Source: an uncultured beta proteobacterium
GTDB lineage: Bacteria; Pseudomonadota; Gammaproteobacteria; Burkholderiales; Burkholderiaceae_C
Direction of reading: 5' to 3'
Assembly (NCBI GenBank): GCA_903886275.1
Contig: CAISLN010000128.1
Span: 62,001 to 126,000 of the forward strand
Length of the DNA: 64,000 nucleotides
Both the position numbers and the translations under genes were made by a program. The notes under the pieces are model-generated. The model saw nothing but the letters and a program-made list of their open reading frames with translations. It ran no database searches and was not told the origin of the DNA. Shown here piece by piece: positions 48,920 through 59,225 of the stretch. Position 1 is the stretch's first letter. Every line of letters begins with the position of its first letter.

Positions 48920-50131
48920 TTAGAAGCGATGCGACACGCCGACTTGAATGAACTGGGCGCTGAACGGGGCTAGGCCGGGGCTGCCCGCGCCACCCCCATG
49001 CAGGGCCGCCGTTTGCCGATAGGTCTCGTATTTGAGGTCCATCGTCGTGTCGGGCGTGAGCGCATAGCTGAGCTTCATCGACAGCGTGAGGGCACCAAAG
49101 CTTGCCAAGCGCTGGTCTGTCGATTGCTTGCTGCCTGCGGCCTGCAGGGCGATGGCGCGCGCACGCACGGCGTTCAGGTCATATTGCCCCTGCGCATCGA
49201 CCAGTGGATCGAGATAGAAGCTTGCAGCACTTTGGCTGTAGTAGCGAACGCCGGGGGTCAGCGTCCACTGGCCCAGGGGTTTGGCCAGATCCAGGCCCAG
49301 GGTGTGCGATTGAACGCCAAAGGTGTCGCTATAAAAGCGGTAGCTGCTGCGCAGCGAGGCATCCAGATCGCCCAGGTAATGGTTCCAGCGTGCCAGGGCA
49401 ATCCAGTTGTCGCGCTGACTGGGGCGCTGGTCAAACGACTTGTAGGGGTCGTTGTAATAGCCACTGCCCACGCTTCGGGTCAGGTTGAACTGCGCGATAT
49501 CGCCAGGGCTTAGCACTTGCGTGACGCCGCCCATGAATTCATGGGTGTTTTTGTGTTGGTCAATGGCGGTGTTGACGCCGTTGGAGCGGTTGTCGATGGT
49601 GTCGCTGGCATAGCCGTAGCCCGCCGTCCAGGTGCGGTTGTTGTCCTCGCTTGACCAGCGTGCGTCCAGGCCCAGCGCGTTGGAGGTGTAGTCATGCTCT
49701 TTGGAGAGCGCCAGACTGGCCGATACGGCGGCGCGCGCCAGGTAGCGGGTGACCTTGACATCGCCGGCCTTGCGTTCGTCTTTCATTTGGCTGGCGCCTG
49801 AAAGGGCCGTTCCTTGGGTGTGCCAACGCGGCGAGGCACCCGAGACGTTGTCCACCACACCAGAGGCCTCAATCGACCAGTCACCTGCGATGGGGGCCTG
49901 CACATAGAGTTGGGCGGCATCGACCGTGATGCGATCCCAGCCAGGCTGGCTGTCACTGTAGTGGCCGTATTTGGCGGCGACGGTGGTTTTTTCAGGCGCG
50001 TTTTCTGCGCTGGCCGTGCCGGGGTCGAAGGCGGCCAGTGCCGCCAGGCCGGGCAATACCAGGGATGCCAGCAACACGCTGGTGGCGGCCCGGCTGGGGT
50101 GGCTTGTTGGAAGGTTCGAGGAGGGGTTCAT
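48920..50131 (-). CDS. DUF3570 outer-membrane beta-barrel protein
   Basis: This 403-residue protein has a long signal peptide (cleavage likely after ASA at about 43), then alternating amphipathic strands rich in aromatic residues and a C-terminal Phe (QVGVSHRF), the usual signal for outer-membrane assembly. The KYGHYSDSQPGWDRITVDAAQLYVQAP start and the HKNTHEFMGGVTQVL core fit DUF3570. It is always found, as far as I recall, near a DUF4266 lipoprotein, and here follows one by 11 bases. The role is unknown. A porin or scaffold for outer-membrane redox proteins is possible. A TTG 21 bases upstream would extend it. Confidence 0.82.
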   Translation of the reverse strand: MNPSSNLPTSHPSRAATSVLLASLVLPGLAALAAFDPGTASAENAPEKTTVAAKYGHYSDSQPGWDRITVDAAQLYVQAPIAGDWSIEASGVVDNVSGASPRWHTQGTALSGASQMKDERKAGDVKVTRYLARAAVSASLALSKEHDYTSNALGLDARWSSEDNNRTWTAGYGYASDTIDNRSNGVNTAIDQHKNTHEFMGGVTQVLSPGDIAQFNLTRSVGSGYYNDPYKSFDQRPSQRDNWIALARWNHYLGDLDASLRSSYRFYSDTFGVQSHTLGLDLAKPLGQWTLTPGVRYYSQSAASFYLDPLVDAQGQYDLNAVRARAIALQAAGSKQSTDQRLASFGALTLSMKLSYALTPDTTMDLKYETYRQTAALHGGGAGSPGLAPFSAQFIQVGVSHRF

Positions 50132-50142
50132 GGCCTTGTCCC

Positions 50143-50370
50143 TTAGTTGCAACCGCAGCCGCCGCCACCGACGCCGTAGCCGCCGCTGGAGTTTTCTTTG
50201 CTGGCATAGGTGTGCTGCACAAAGCGCTGGTCCAGCGGGTCGGACTCAAAAGTCATGATCGGCTTGGCCAAGTTGCCCTTTTCCCAGGCGCTGACGCCAC
50301 CCAGGTTGCTGCAGCCGCCCAGCCCAGACAGCAGGGCGATGGCGAGCAGGCTTAAAACTGTTTGTTTCAT
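50143..50370 (-). CDS. DUF4266 small lipoprotein with C-terminal GGGCGCN
   Basis: This 75-residue lipoprotein has a signal peptide with lipobox LGGC (Cys20). The mature part is only 55 residues: a WEKGNLAKPIMTFESDPL segment, then HTYASKENSSGG and a Gly-rich tail ending GGGGCGCN with Cys72 and Cys74. These are the marks of DUF4266. The two terminal Cys suggest a metal site, a disulfide, or a modification target. It sits between tlpA and the DUF3570 gene. Length and start are set by the signal peptide. Confidence 0.82.
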   Translation of the reverse strand: MKQTVLSLLAIALLSGLGGCSNLGGVSAWEKGNLAKPIMTFESDPLDQRFVQHTYASKENSSGGYGVGGGGCGCN

Positions 50371-50401
50371 TCGGTGTCCTTGCGTGGTGAGGGTGTGAAG
50401 G

Positions 50402-50896
50402 TCAGAGGTGCAGGGCTTGCTTGATCTGTTGCTCCAGTTCGGCGCGCTGCTCCTGCTTGAAGCCGCTGTGCACGCTGATGACTTTGCCGTCCGGGCCAAT
50501 CAACACCGAGGTCGGCATGCCTTTGATGGCGTAGGCCTTGGGCGTCTTTGCGGCGGCATCGAAGGCCACGTCAAACCCAGCCGGGTTGTCTTGCAGAAAC
50601 GCCCTGGCCTCTTCGGGTTTTTGGTCTACGTTGATGGCCACCACGCGCAGCCCATTGGCGCCGTAGCGGGTTTGCATGTCGTTCATCCAGGGGAAGGACT
50701 GCTTGCAAGGACCGCACCAAGAGGCCCAAAAGTCCAGGTAAACGGTTTTGCCCTTGTAGTCGCTCAACTTCACGGCGGCTATGCGCCCCGGCAGATCAAA
50801 TTCGGGCGCAACCTGGGTCGGCTCAAGGGCAGCAACGGGCCAGGCCAACAGTGCCGCGATGGCCAGTGCAGCCGTATGAAGGTAGATTTTTTTCAT
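50402..50896 (-). CDS. TlpA-like exported thioredoxin
   Basis: This 164-residue periplasmic thioredoxin-fold protein of the AhpC-TSA/Redoxin type has a signal peptide (1-23), the active site WCGPC (Cys61, Cys64), and the cis-Pro in KGMPTSVLIGPDG. It likely reduces or shuffles disulfides in exported partners and leads the six-gene operon. Start uncertainty: an in-frame ATG at 50956 has a good GGAGGG site and would add 20 basic residues before the signal core, which would put the inverted repeat at 50917 inside the coding region. Confidence 0.83.
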   Translation of the reverse strand: MKKIYLHTAALAIAALLAWPVAALEPTQVAPEFDLPGRIAAVKLSDYKGKTVYLDFWASWCGPCKQSFPWMNDMQTRYGANGLRVVAINVDQKPEEARAFLQDNPAGFDVAFDAAAKTPKAYAIKGMPTSVLIGPDGKVISVHSGFKQEQRAELEQQIKQALHL

Positions 50897-50916
50897 GGAA
50901 GGTGGATTTCTAATTT

Positions 50917-50929
50917 GGGAATATTTCCC
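50917..50929. promoter_or_regulatory. Inverted repeat GGGAA-N3-TTCCC upstream of tlpA
   Basis: GGGAA and TTCCC flank a 3-base spacer, 20 bases before the tlpA start and 124 bases before the divergent DUF6502 gene. Read in the tlpA direction it is followed by AAATTA, as the dsbD site is by GAATTA. Confidence 0.6.
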
Positions 50930-51053
50930 ACAAATGTAGTTCAATTTAAACCGCATCCCACCCTCCGTTTAAAAATAGGTAAAAAAACCCGAAAAATGCC
51001 CTGCGATTTTTTTGCAGGCACAATGCCCACCTGAGCAATAGACCGACCGATCC

Positions 51054-51980
51054 ATGACAGTCCCTACCAAGACCGCCCATGCCCCTGCAAAAACGGGCGC
51101 AGGCCTGCCCGAACCTGCGCTTGCTGCGGAGGCGCTGGCGCTCGTGTTGCAGCCGATGGCGCGCTTGATGATTGACCACGGTTTGCAACTGCCCTCGATG
51201 GTGGAGCTGCTCAAAAAGGCGCTGGTGGAGGAGGCCGTGGGCGCCTACGGACTGGCCGACAAGGGCAGCTCCGACACCCGTATTGCCCTGCTCACGGGCG
51301 TGCACCGCAAGGATGTGAAGCGCCTGCGTGAAGCGTCTGTGGCGCCAGTCCCTGCCAGCCCCATGGTGTCGGTGGCGGCCGCTGTGGTGGCGCGCTGGAT
51401 CAGCGAACCGCGCTTTCTCAATGCCGACCAGAGTGCCCGCGCCTTGGCCCGCACGCCCCGGCGTGGCAGCGCGGGCGAGCCCGATTTCACCACCCTGGTC
51501 TCCGAGGTCAGCCGCGATGTGGGGGCCCGCGCCGTGCTGGATGAGCTGGCGCGCCTGGGCGTGGTGGAACTGCGCGAGGACGGTTACGCCGCGCTCAAGT
51601 CCAGCGCCTTTGTGCCGCAAGAGGGCTTGAGCGAATCCTTTCATTTTTTGGCCTCCGGTGTCAGCGACCATTTGGGTGCTGCCGTGCACAACCTGGCACC
51701 CGACAGAAGCGGCCCCTTGATGCTGGACCAAAGTGCTTTCTCACAGGACTTGTCGGCCGAACAGGCCGAGCAGTTGCAGCAACAGGCGCGCCGTTTGTGG
51801 GCCACTGCCCTGCAGCAGTTTTTGCAAACGGCGACCGTGGCCGAGCAGCGCAGCAAGGGCGCCGAAGGCCCCCAACACCGCATCCGGTTTGGTGTGTATT
51901 TCCATGACTGCTTGCAGGCCGACACCGTCCAAGCAGCAGCCCCCGTTCCGCGAAAAAACAAGAGAAAACCCGCACCATGA
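51054..51980 (+). CDS. DUF6502 family protein
   Basis: This 308-residue, probably cytoplasmic protein has the features I associate with DUF6502: an N-terminal helical part with MARLMIDHGLQLPSMVELLKKALVEEA, then SDTRIALLTGVHRKDVKRLRE (54-100), which looks like a winged-helix DNA-binding unit. A middle LVSEVSRDVGARAVLDELARLGVVEL and a basic tail (RKNKRKP) follow. A transcriptional role is my inference. It overlaps the next gene by four bases (ATGA) and is divergent from the tlpA operon. Confidence 0.7.
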   Translation: MTVPTKTAHAPAKTGAGLPEPALAAEALALVLQPMARLMIDHGLQLPSMVELLKKALVEEAVGAYGLADKGSSDTRIALLTGVHRKDVKRLREASVAPVPASPMVSVAAAVVARWISEPRFLNADQSARALARTPRRGSAGEPDFTTLVSEVSRDVGARAVLDELARLGVVELREDGYAALKSSAFVPQEGLSESFHFLASGVSDHLGAAVHNLAPDRSGPLMLDQSAFSQDLSAEQAEQLQQQARRLWATALQQFLQTATVAEQRSKGAEGPQHRIRFGVYFHDCLQADTVQAAAPVPRKNKRKPAP

Positions 51981-53131
51981 AGTCGCGTCAAGCTTTGAAT
52001 GCCGAACTCACCCGGCGCAGTTGGATCGTTCTGGCTGCGTCCGCCCTGAGCGGCTGCGGCGGTGGCGGTGGCGGCAGCGGCAGCACCGCGAGTGCGCCGG
52101 GCACGGGCGGCACTGGCATTTACCAAGGCTCTATCAGTGGCTTTGGCAGTGTCATCATCAATGGCGTCACCTATGACAATTCGCAAGCCGTCATGCGCCT
52201 GAACGATGTGATCGTGTCACAAGACCAATTGCGCCTGGGCATGGTTGCCACCGTGCGCGGTGCCCATGTCACAGGCACCACCCTGGGCACCGCCAACCAG
52301 GTGGACGTCTGGTCCGTCGCGCAGGGTGTGGCGAGTGCGGTGAGCGTGGGCCAGTTCGAGGTGGCAGGCATGCACATTTTGACCACCAGCGCCACCTGGT
52401 TTTATGGCTCCACCTCGGGCACCGATGTGGCCGACGGTGACTATGTCAGCGTGTGGGGTTTGCAGGCCGACAAAGACGGACACATCTGGACCGCCTCCTG
52501 TGTGATGGTGTCGGGCGCATCTACCGAAGCCGTCAGTTCCGGCATGCTTCACAGCGAGCATGGGCAGTACACGCTCAATGATTTGCTGCTGAGCGGCACT
52601 GCGGCCAACGGCCTGACGGACGGAATGTTGGTGCGGGTGCAGGGAAGTTGGGCCTCTGCCAATCATCTGGTGCTTGCAAACGTCAAACCCATTGACAACG
52701 CGGTGCTGGCCCAGTCGTCGGGTGCTGTTGAAATAGATGGTGTGGTGACCACTGCGCCCTCGGGCACGGGCTTCATGCTGGGCAGCATCACGGTGGAGGC
52801 GACACCGGCTAGTTACAGCCCCTTGGGTGCCTCCATCACCTTGGGCGCGCGCGTGGAGGTCTATGGCTCCTGGGTTGGCAGCGTACTCAAAGCGACCAAG
52901 GTCGAACTCGAAGACGCGTCAAACACCGGCCTCATTGAAATCAAATCCGTGTTCCAGCAGTTCACCAGCTTGTCTGATTTTGTGATGCAGGGCCAACACT
53001 GCAACGCCAGTGGGGCGACGCTGAGTCAGACCACTGCCAACGCCTTGGCACAAAAGGGAGCCATCTTCAAGGTCAAGGGCGTCAAGAATGGTGACTGGCT
53101 GAACGTCTCTGAGATGGAACTCGACCACTGA
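51977..53131 (+). CDS. DUF5666-type lipoprotein
   Basis: This is a 384-residue exported lipoprotein. It has a twin-arginine (TRRSWIVLAAS, Arg13-14) before a lipobox LSGC (Cys27) and a Gly tract, so it may use the Tat route. The mature protein repeats a small beta domain of about 65-75 residues with wording like GSISGFGSVIINGVTY, LRLGMVATVRG and DGDYVSVWGLQ, as in DUF5666. It is translationally coupled to the DUF6502 gene and converges on dsbD. The role is unknown. Confidence 0.75.
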   Translation: MKSRQALNAELTRRSWIVLAASALSGCGGGGGGSGSTASAPGTGGTGIYQGSISGFGSVIINGVTYDNSQAVMRLNDVIVSQDQLRLGMVATVRGAHVTGTTLGTANQVDVWSVAQGVASAVSVGQFEVAGMHILTTSATWFYGSTSGTDVADGDYVSVWGLQADKDGHIWTASCVMVSGASTEAVSSGMLHSEHGQYTLNDLLLSGTAANGLTDGMLVRVQGSWASANHLVLANVKPIDNAVLAQSSGAVEIDGVVTTAPSGTGFMLGSITVEATPASYSPLGASITLGARVEVYGSWVGSVLKATKVELEDASNTGLIEIKSVFQQFTSLSDFVMQGQHCNASGATLSQTTANALAQKGAIFKVKGVKNGDWLNVSEMELDH

Positions 53132-53180
53132 GGGCTTTGGCTTTGCAAGCCTAGGCCTCCTCAACGAATAGACGCCCTGC

Positions 53181-55046
53181 TTAAGGAATGGCCGCGTTGC
53201 TGAGCGATGCCAAAAAGTCTGTCGCGTTCTGGTAACCCACCACCTTGTGCAGGACACGGGTCGGCGCGGCTCCGTCAAAAAACACCATCCCGGGTGGCCC
53301 AAACAAATCGAAACGCTTGAGCAAGGCCTTGTCGGCGGCGTTGTTGGCCGTCACATCGGCTTGCAGCAGCAGCACCGGGCGCAGGCGCTGTTGCACCTCG
53401 GCGTTGCCGAAAGTGAAGGTTTCATACTCCTTGCACGACACGCACCAGTCGGCATAGAAATCCAGCATCACGGTTTGGCCTTTGGCTTGCGCCTGTGCCA
53501 GCGCTTTGTCTAGCGCTTCCAGATTGGCCACGCGCTGAAAGGGCAGACCGCTGGGGGCCGCGGGCAAGGTACCGGCCTGCGCCGTGCGGATATGCGCCAG
53601 CGGTTGCAGCACCGACTGCCCGCCCGATGCCGCGCCAATCAGCAGCAGGGCCGCCACCGCCAGCAAACCAAAACCGGTGGAACGGGCAGCCACGGGTGTG
53701 TGGCTATGCTGGGGCGACTGCGGACCAAAAACGCCCAGCAAGGCTGCCGCCGTCAGCAGCCAAGCGGCCCACAGCAGCATGTGCAAGGCGCCCGATAAAA
53801 CGGGCGACAGCATCCAGATCGCCACCCCCAGCAGCAGCATGCCAAACAGCTGTTTGACGCGTTCCATCCACGCCCCGGCTCGCGGCAACAGACTGCCTGC
53901 AGACAGGCCCACCAGCAACAGGGGCACGCCCATGCCCAGCGCCATGGAAAACAGGGCCAGCCCACCGAGCAGCAGGTCCTTGGTCTGGCTGATGTAGACC
54001 AGCGCCCCGGCCAGCGGTGCGGCCACGCAGGGCCCCACCACCAGGGCGCAGACACCTCCCATGATGAAAACCCCCAGGTACGAGCCACCCTTGAAGCGGT
54101 TCGACCATTCGGTCGCCCGGCCTTGGATGCTGCTGGGCATTTGCAGCTCGTAAAACCCGAACATCGACAACGCCATGGTGGACAGCAGCAGCGCAAAGCC
54201 GCCCAGCACCCATGGGTTTTGCAGCGCCGCGGCAAGCCCCTCGCCCGCCAGTCCGGCGGCCACGCCAAAGCCGGCATAGACCAGGGCCATGCCCAGGGAG
54301 TAGGCCAGCGCCAAACTCAGGCCCTTGGCACGGCTCACCGGACCGGTCTGCCCGGCAATCAGGGAGGACAAAATCGGCACCATCGGCAACACGCAGGGCG
54401 TGAAGGCCAGCAGCAAACCGGCCAGCCAGAACACACCCATGGTGCGCAGCAAACTGCCCGAGGCCAGCGTGCTGGCTATCGCATCCGTAGCTTCCGGCGC
54501 GGTGCCTGTTGAGGCGCTTGCCTGCTGGAACGGTGCATTGGCAAAAGGCGGGGCGGCGGCTTCGGCGCCCACGTTGGCCTGTGTGATGTGGTTCTCAGCG
54601 GCGCCCAGTCCGGTGAGCGCGACCTGCAACTGCGTCGCCTCTGGCGGGTAGCACAGACCGGCGTCGGCGCAACCCTGCCAGCCTACGGTCAGTGGCACGC
54701 TGGCGCTGCCTTTTGTGAGGTGCAGGTCCACATCCAGCGCCTGCCGGTACACCGCCAAGGTTTTGTTGAAGGTGGCATCAAACTCCTGCTTGCCTGGCGG
54801 CAGATTGAGCGGCGCCCACTCAACGCCAGCGCCGTCCGCTTGCACACTGACGCGCTCGCGGTACAGGTGGTATCCGGGCGCAATGTCCCAGTGCAGGCGC
54901 AGCGTGCGCCCGTCCACCACGGTCGCCGAAAAAACAAACGCCTGATCGGACGCCAAAAATGCATCGGCCGGTGTGGCCCAGGCGGTGCTCAAGCCGAGCA
55001 GCAGCGTTAAAAACGGCAACAGCCGGCACAAAAGGCGAACGAACAT
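53181..55046 (-). CDS. dsbD: Thiol:disulfide interchange protein DsbD
   Basis: This 621-residue inner-membrane protein carries electrons from cytoplasmic thioredoxin to periplasmic thiol proteins, including those needed for cytochrome c maturation. In order it has a signal peptide, the N-terminal domain with Cys126/Cys132 (CADAGLCYPP), eight membrane helices with Cys in FTPCVLPMVP and GPCVAAPLAG, and a C-terminal thioredoxin domain with WCVSC (Cys535, Cys538). All six key Cys are present. An inverted repeat like that of tlpA lies 47-59 bases upstream. Confidence 0.94.
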   Translation of the reverse strand: MFVRLLCRLLPFLTLLLGLSTAWATPADAFLASDQAFVFSATVVDGRTLRLHWDIAPGYHLYRERVSVQADGAGVEWAPLNLPPGKQEFDATFNKTLAVYRQALDVDLHLTKGSASVPLTVGWQGCADAGLCYPPEATQLQVALTGLGAAENHITQANVGAEAAAPPFANAPFQQASASTGTAPEATDAIASTLASGSLLRTMGVFWLAGLLLAFTPCVLPMVPILSSLIAGQTGPVSRAKGLSLALAYSLGMALVYAGFGVAAGLAGEGLAAALQNPWVLGGFALLLSTMALSMFGFYELQMPSSIQGRATEWSNRFKGGSYLGVFIMGGVCALVVGPCVAAPLAGALVYISQTKDLLLGGLALFSMALGMGVPLLLVGLSAGSLLPRAGAWMERVKQLFGMLLLGVAIWMLSPVLSGALHMLLWAAWLLTAAALLGVFGPQSPQHSHTPVAARSTGFGLLAVAALLLIGAASGGQSVLQPLAHIRTAQAGTLPAAPSGLPFQRVANLEALDKALAQAQAKGQTVMLDFYADWCVSCKEYETFTFGNAEVQQRLRPVLLLQADVTANNAADKALLKRFDLFGPPGMVFFDGAAPTRVLHKVVGYQNATDFLASLSNAAIP

Positions 55047-55092
55047 GGCAAAGGCTCCAACAACACAGAAGGGGCTATTGGAGCATTAATTC

Positions 55093-55105
55093 GGGAAAAA
55101 TTCCC
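55093..55105. promoter_or_regulatory. Inverted repeat GGGAA-N3-TTCCC upstream of dsbD
   Basis: GGGAA-AAA-TTCCC has arms extended by C and G. Read in the dsbD direction, the next bases are GAATTA and a TCCA lies at the same distance as in the tlpA copy. It is centred about 53 bases before dsbD. Confidence 0.6.
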
Positions 55106-55201
55106 GCAATATTTGTTGTCTCGCCAAGACCCCATGTTTTCCGCCCTCCGGTACGCAGCGCCTCAAGCGCTTGGTGCCATTGTGGCAACGTCGGGGCAGC
55201 T

Positions 55202-55220
55202 CCCAAGGACGCGCCTTGGG
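55202..55220. other. Hairpin between dsbD and the ABC-F gene
   Basis: CCCAAGG (55202-55208) and CCTTGGG (55214-55220) form a 7-bp stem with a 5-base loop, 15 bases past the ABC-F stop, with no T tail. It may help end the minus-strand operon. The rest of the 55047-55234 gap holds the dsbD upstream region. Confidence 0.4.
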
Positions 55221-55234
55221 GAACCGATGCTGTC

Positions 55235-57174
<1,940 letters not shown>

Positions 57175-57178
<4 letters not shown>

Positions 57179-58062
57179 GCAGTGAGCGCTTCGCGCGTAA
57201 GGAGTAGGACCTGGTCTTCACCCGCGCTGGTGTCTAGCCAAATGGCTTGCAGCGTGGGGAAGGCGGTCTCAAAAAAATGTTGTTCGTTGCCGATTTCCAG
57301 CACCAGCACAGCACCGGGGTTCATATAGCGCGGTGCGTCACGCAGCAGGCTGCGCACAAAGTCCATGCCATCCAAACCACCGGCCTGGTTGCCGTCCAGC
57401 GCAATGGAGGGTTCGGCCAAATATTCGGGGGGCAGGGCGGCCATGCTTTGGGCATTGACATAGGGCGGGTTGCACAGGATCAGGTCGTAGGTCTTGTTCA
57501 ACGCAGTCAGGCCATCGGACGCGATCAGGTGCACCCGTTCACCCAGGTGGTGGCGCTCCACATTGATGGCGGCCACGGCCAGGGCGTCGGCAGAAATATC
57601 GGCGCCGTCCACCTGCGTATCCGGATAGACCATGGCCGCAATCACGGCCAGACTGCCGTTGCCGGTGCACAGGTCCAGCAGCGCGTGGGTGTCGGCGCGC
57701 AGCCAGTAGTCCAGCGCGCCCTCGACCAGCAGCTCGGCAATCAGCGAGCGCGGCACGATCACCCGCTCGTCCACATAAAAAGACACACCCTGCAACCAGG
57801 CCTCGCGCGTGAGGTAGGCGGCGGGCTGGCGTGAGGCAATGCGCGTCTCAATCAAGATGGCGCATTTCTCCAGCTCGGCCGCAGTGAGCGGGCGCAGCGC
57901 CTGCGAGTCCGGGCCCTCTAGCGCGGTGTCAAGCGGCAGGCCCAGGCTCCACAGCACCAGCCAGGCGGCCTCGTCCTTGGCATTGGTGGTGCCGTGCCCG
58001 TAGTGGACACCGGCCTGCGTCAGCCGATCGGCCGAAGCCTCAATCCATTCCAGCAGGGTCAC
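57175..58062 (-). CDS. prmB: 50S ribosomal protein L3 glutamine methyltransferase PrmB
   Basis: This 295-residue SAM-dependent N5-glutamine methyltransferase modifies L3. It has the HemK-family motifs LLDLCTGNGSLAVIAA (SAM loop) and the catalytic NPPYV, plus the N-terminal helical domain with VHYGHGTTNAKDEAAWLV. I start it at the GTG at 58062, whose first bases overlap the dapE stop (GTGA). The frame runs further upstream only through dapE. No L3 gene is nearby. Confidence 0.92.
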
Positions 58063-59225
58063 GGGGCAGCCTTTGCCATCTGGTTCAGGTTTTCCAAAAC
58101 GCGTTTGTAAATATTCTTCAAGGGTTCGATGTCTGAGACATGCACGTATTCGTTGATCTGGTGGATGGTCGCATTGGGCGGGCCCAACTCGATCACCTGG
58201 GGGCACACCTTGGCAATAAAGCGCCCATCGCTGGTGCCGCCGGTGGTGGAGAGTTGGGTGGTGATGCCGGTCTCGCTGTGAATGGCTGCGCACACGGCGT
58301 CCACCAGCGTGCCCGGCGTGGTCAAAAACGGCAGGCCGCCCAGGGTCCAGGCCAGGGTGTAGTCCAGGCCATGGGCAGTGAGCACCGCCCTGAGGCGCTG
58401 CTGCAGCGACTCAGGGCTGGACTCGGTACAAAAGCGAAAGTTGAAGTCCAGCACCAGGCTGCCGGGAATCACATTGCCCGCACCCGTGCCGCTGTGGATA
58501 TTGCTCACCTGCCAGCTGGTGGGCGGAAAAAAAGCATTGCCCCGGTCCCACTCGATGGCCACCAGTTCTGCCAACGCCGGTGCCAGCAAATGGAGGGGGT
58601 TTTTGGCCAGGTGCGGATAGGCAATGTGGCCCTGCAGTCCCTTGATGGTGAGCTTGCCAGTCAGGCTGCCGCGCCTGCCGTTTTTGATCATGTCGCCGGT
58701 GCGCTCCACCGAGGTGGGCTCGCCTACGATGCAATAGTCCAGCGTCTCGCCGCGCGCCATCAACTGCTCGCAGACCACCACCGTGCCGTCATTGGCCGGG
58801 CCTTCCTCGTCGCTGGTCAACAGGAACGCGATGGCGATTTGCGGGTCTGGTGTAGCGGCCAAAAACTCTTCGGTGGCCACGACAAAGGCCGCAAGCGACG
58901 CCTTCATGTCGCTGGCGCCACGCCCATACAGGCGGCCGTCGCGGTGCGTGGGCACAAAGGGGGGGCTGAGCCATTCGTTCAAGGGGCCGGTGGGCACCAC
59001 ATCGGTGTGTCCCGCAAACACCAGTGTCTTGGCATCGGCTGTCGCGCCTTGTCGTTTGGCCCACAGGTTGGTGACGCGAAAATCTTGCGGGCCACTGACG
59101 ATGGTCTCACAGGTAAAGCCCAGGGGGGTCAGGCGGCTGGCAATCAGGTCTTGGCAGCCTTGGTCGGAAGGGGTTAGCGAGGGCAGGGACAGCAGTTGCT
59201 CGGTCAGTATCAGGGTCTGGCTCAT
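58059..59225 (-). CDS. dapE: Succinyl-diaminopimelate desuccinylase DapE
   Basis: This 388-residue M20 metallohydrolase removes succinate from N-succinyl-LL-diaminopimelate. It shows the metal site FAGHTDVVPTG, the catalytic TSDEEGPANDGT, and a dimerisation domain with NIHSGTGAGNVIPG. The start at 59225 is set by the ATGA overlap with the pilU-like gene before it. Longer upstream frames are shadows of that gene. It shares the operon with dapC and dapD. Confidence 0.95.
   Translation of the reverse strand: MSQTLILTEQLLSLPSLTPSDQGCQDLIASRLTPLGFTCETIVSGPQDFRVTNLWAKRQGATADAKTLVFAGHTDVVPTGPLNEWLSPPFVPTHRDGRLYGRGASDMKASLAAFVVATEEFLAATPDPQIAIAFLLTSDEEGPANDGTVVVCEQLMARGETLDYCIVGEPTSVERTGDMIKNGRRGSLTGKLTIKGLQGHIAYPHLAKNPLHLLAPALAELVAIEWDRGNAFFPPTSWQVSNIHSGTGAGNVIPGSLVLDFNFRFCTESSPESLQQRLRAVLTAHGLDYTLAWTLGGLPFLTTPGTLVDAVCAAIHSETGITTQLSTTGGTSDGRFIAKVCPQVIELGPPNATIHQINEYVHVSDIEPLKNIYKRVLENLNQMAKAAP

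Noticed and set aside
58063..58293. N-terminal extension of prmB
   Set aside because: The extra 77 residues read through dapE in another frame and have no similarity to PrmB. The GTG at 58062 with overlap to dapE gives the expected length.
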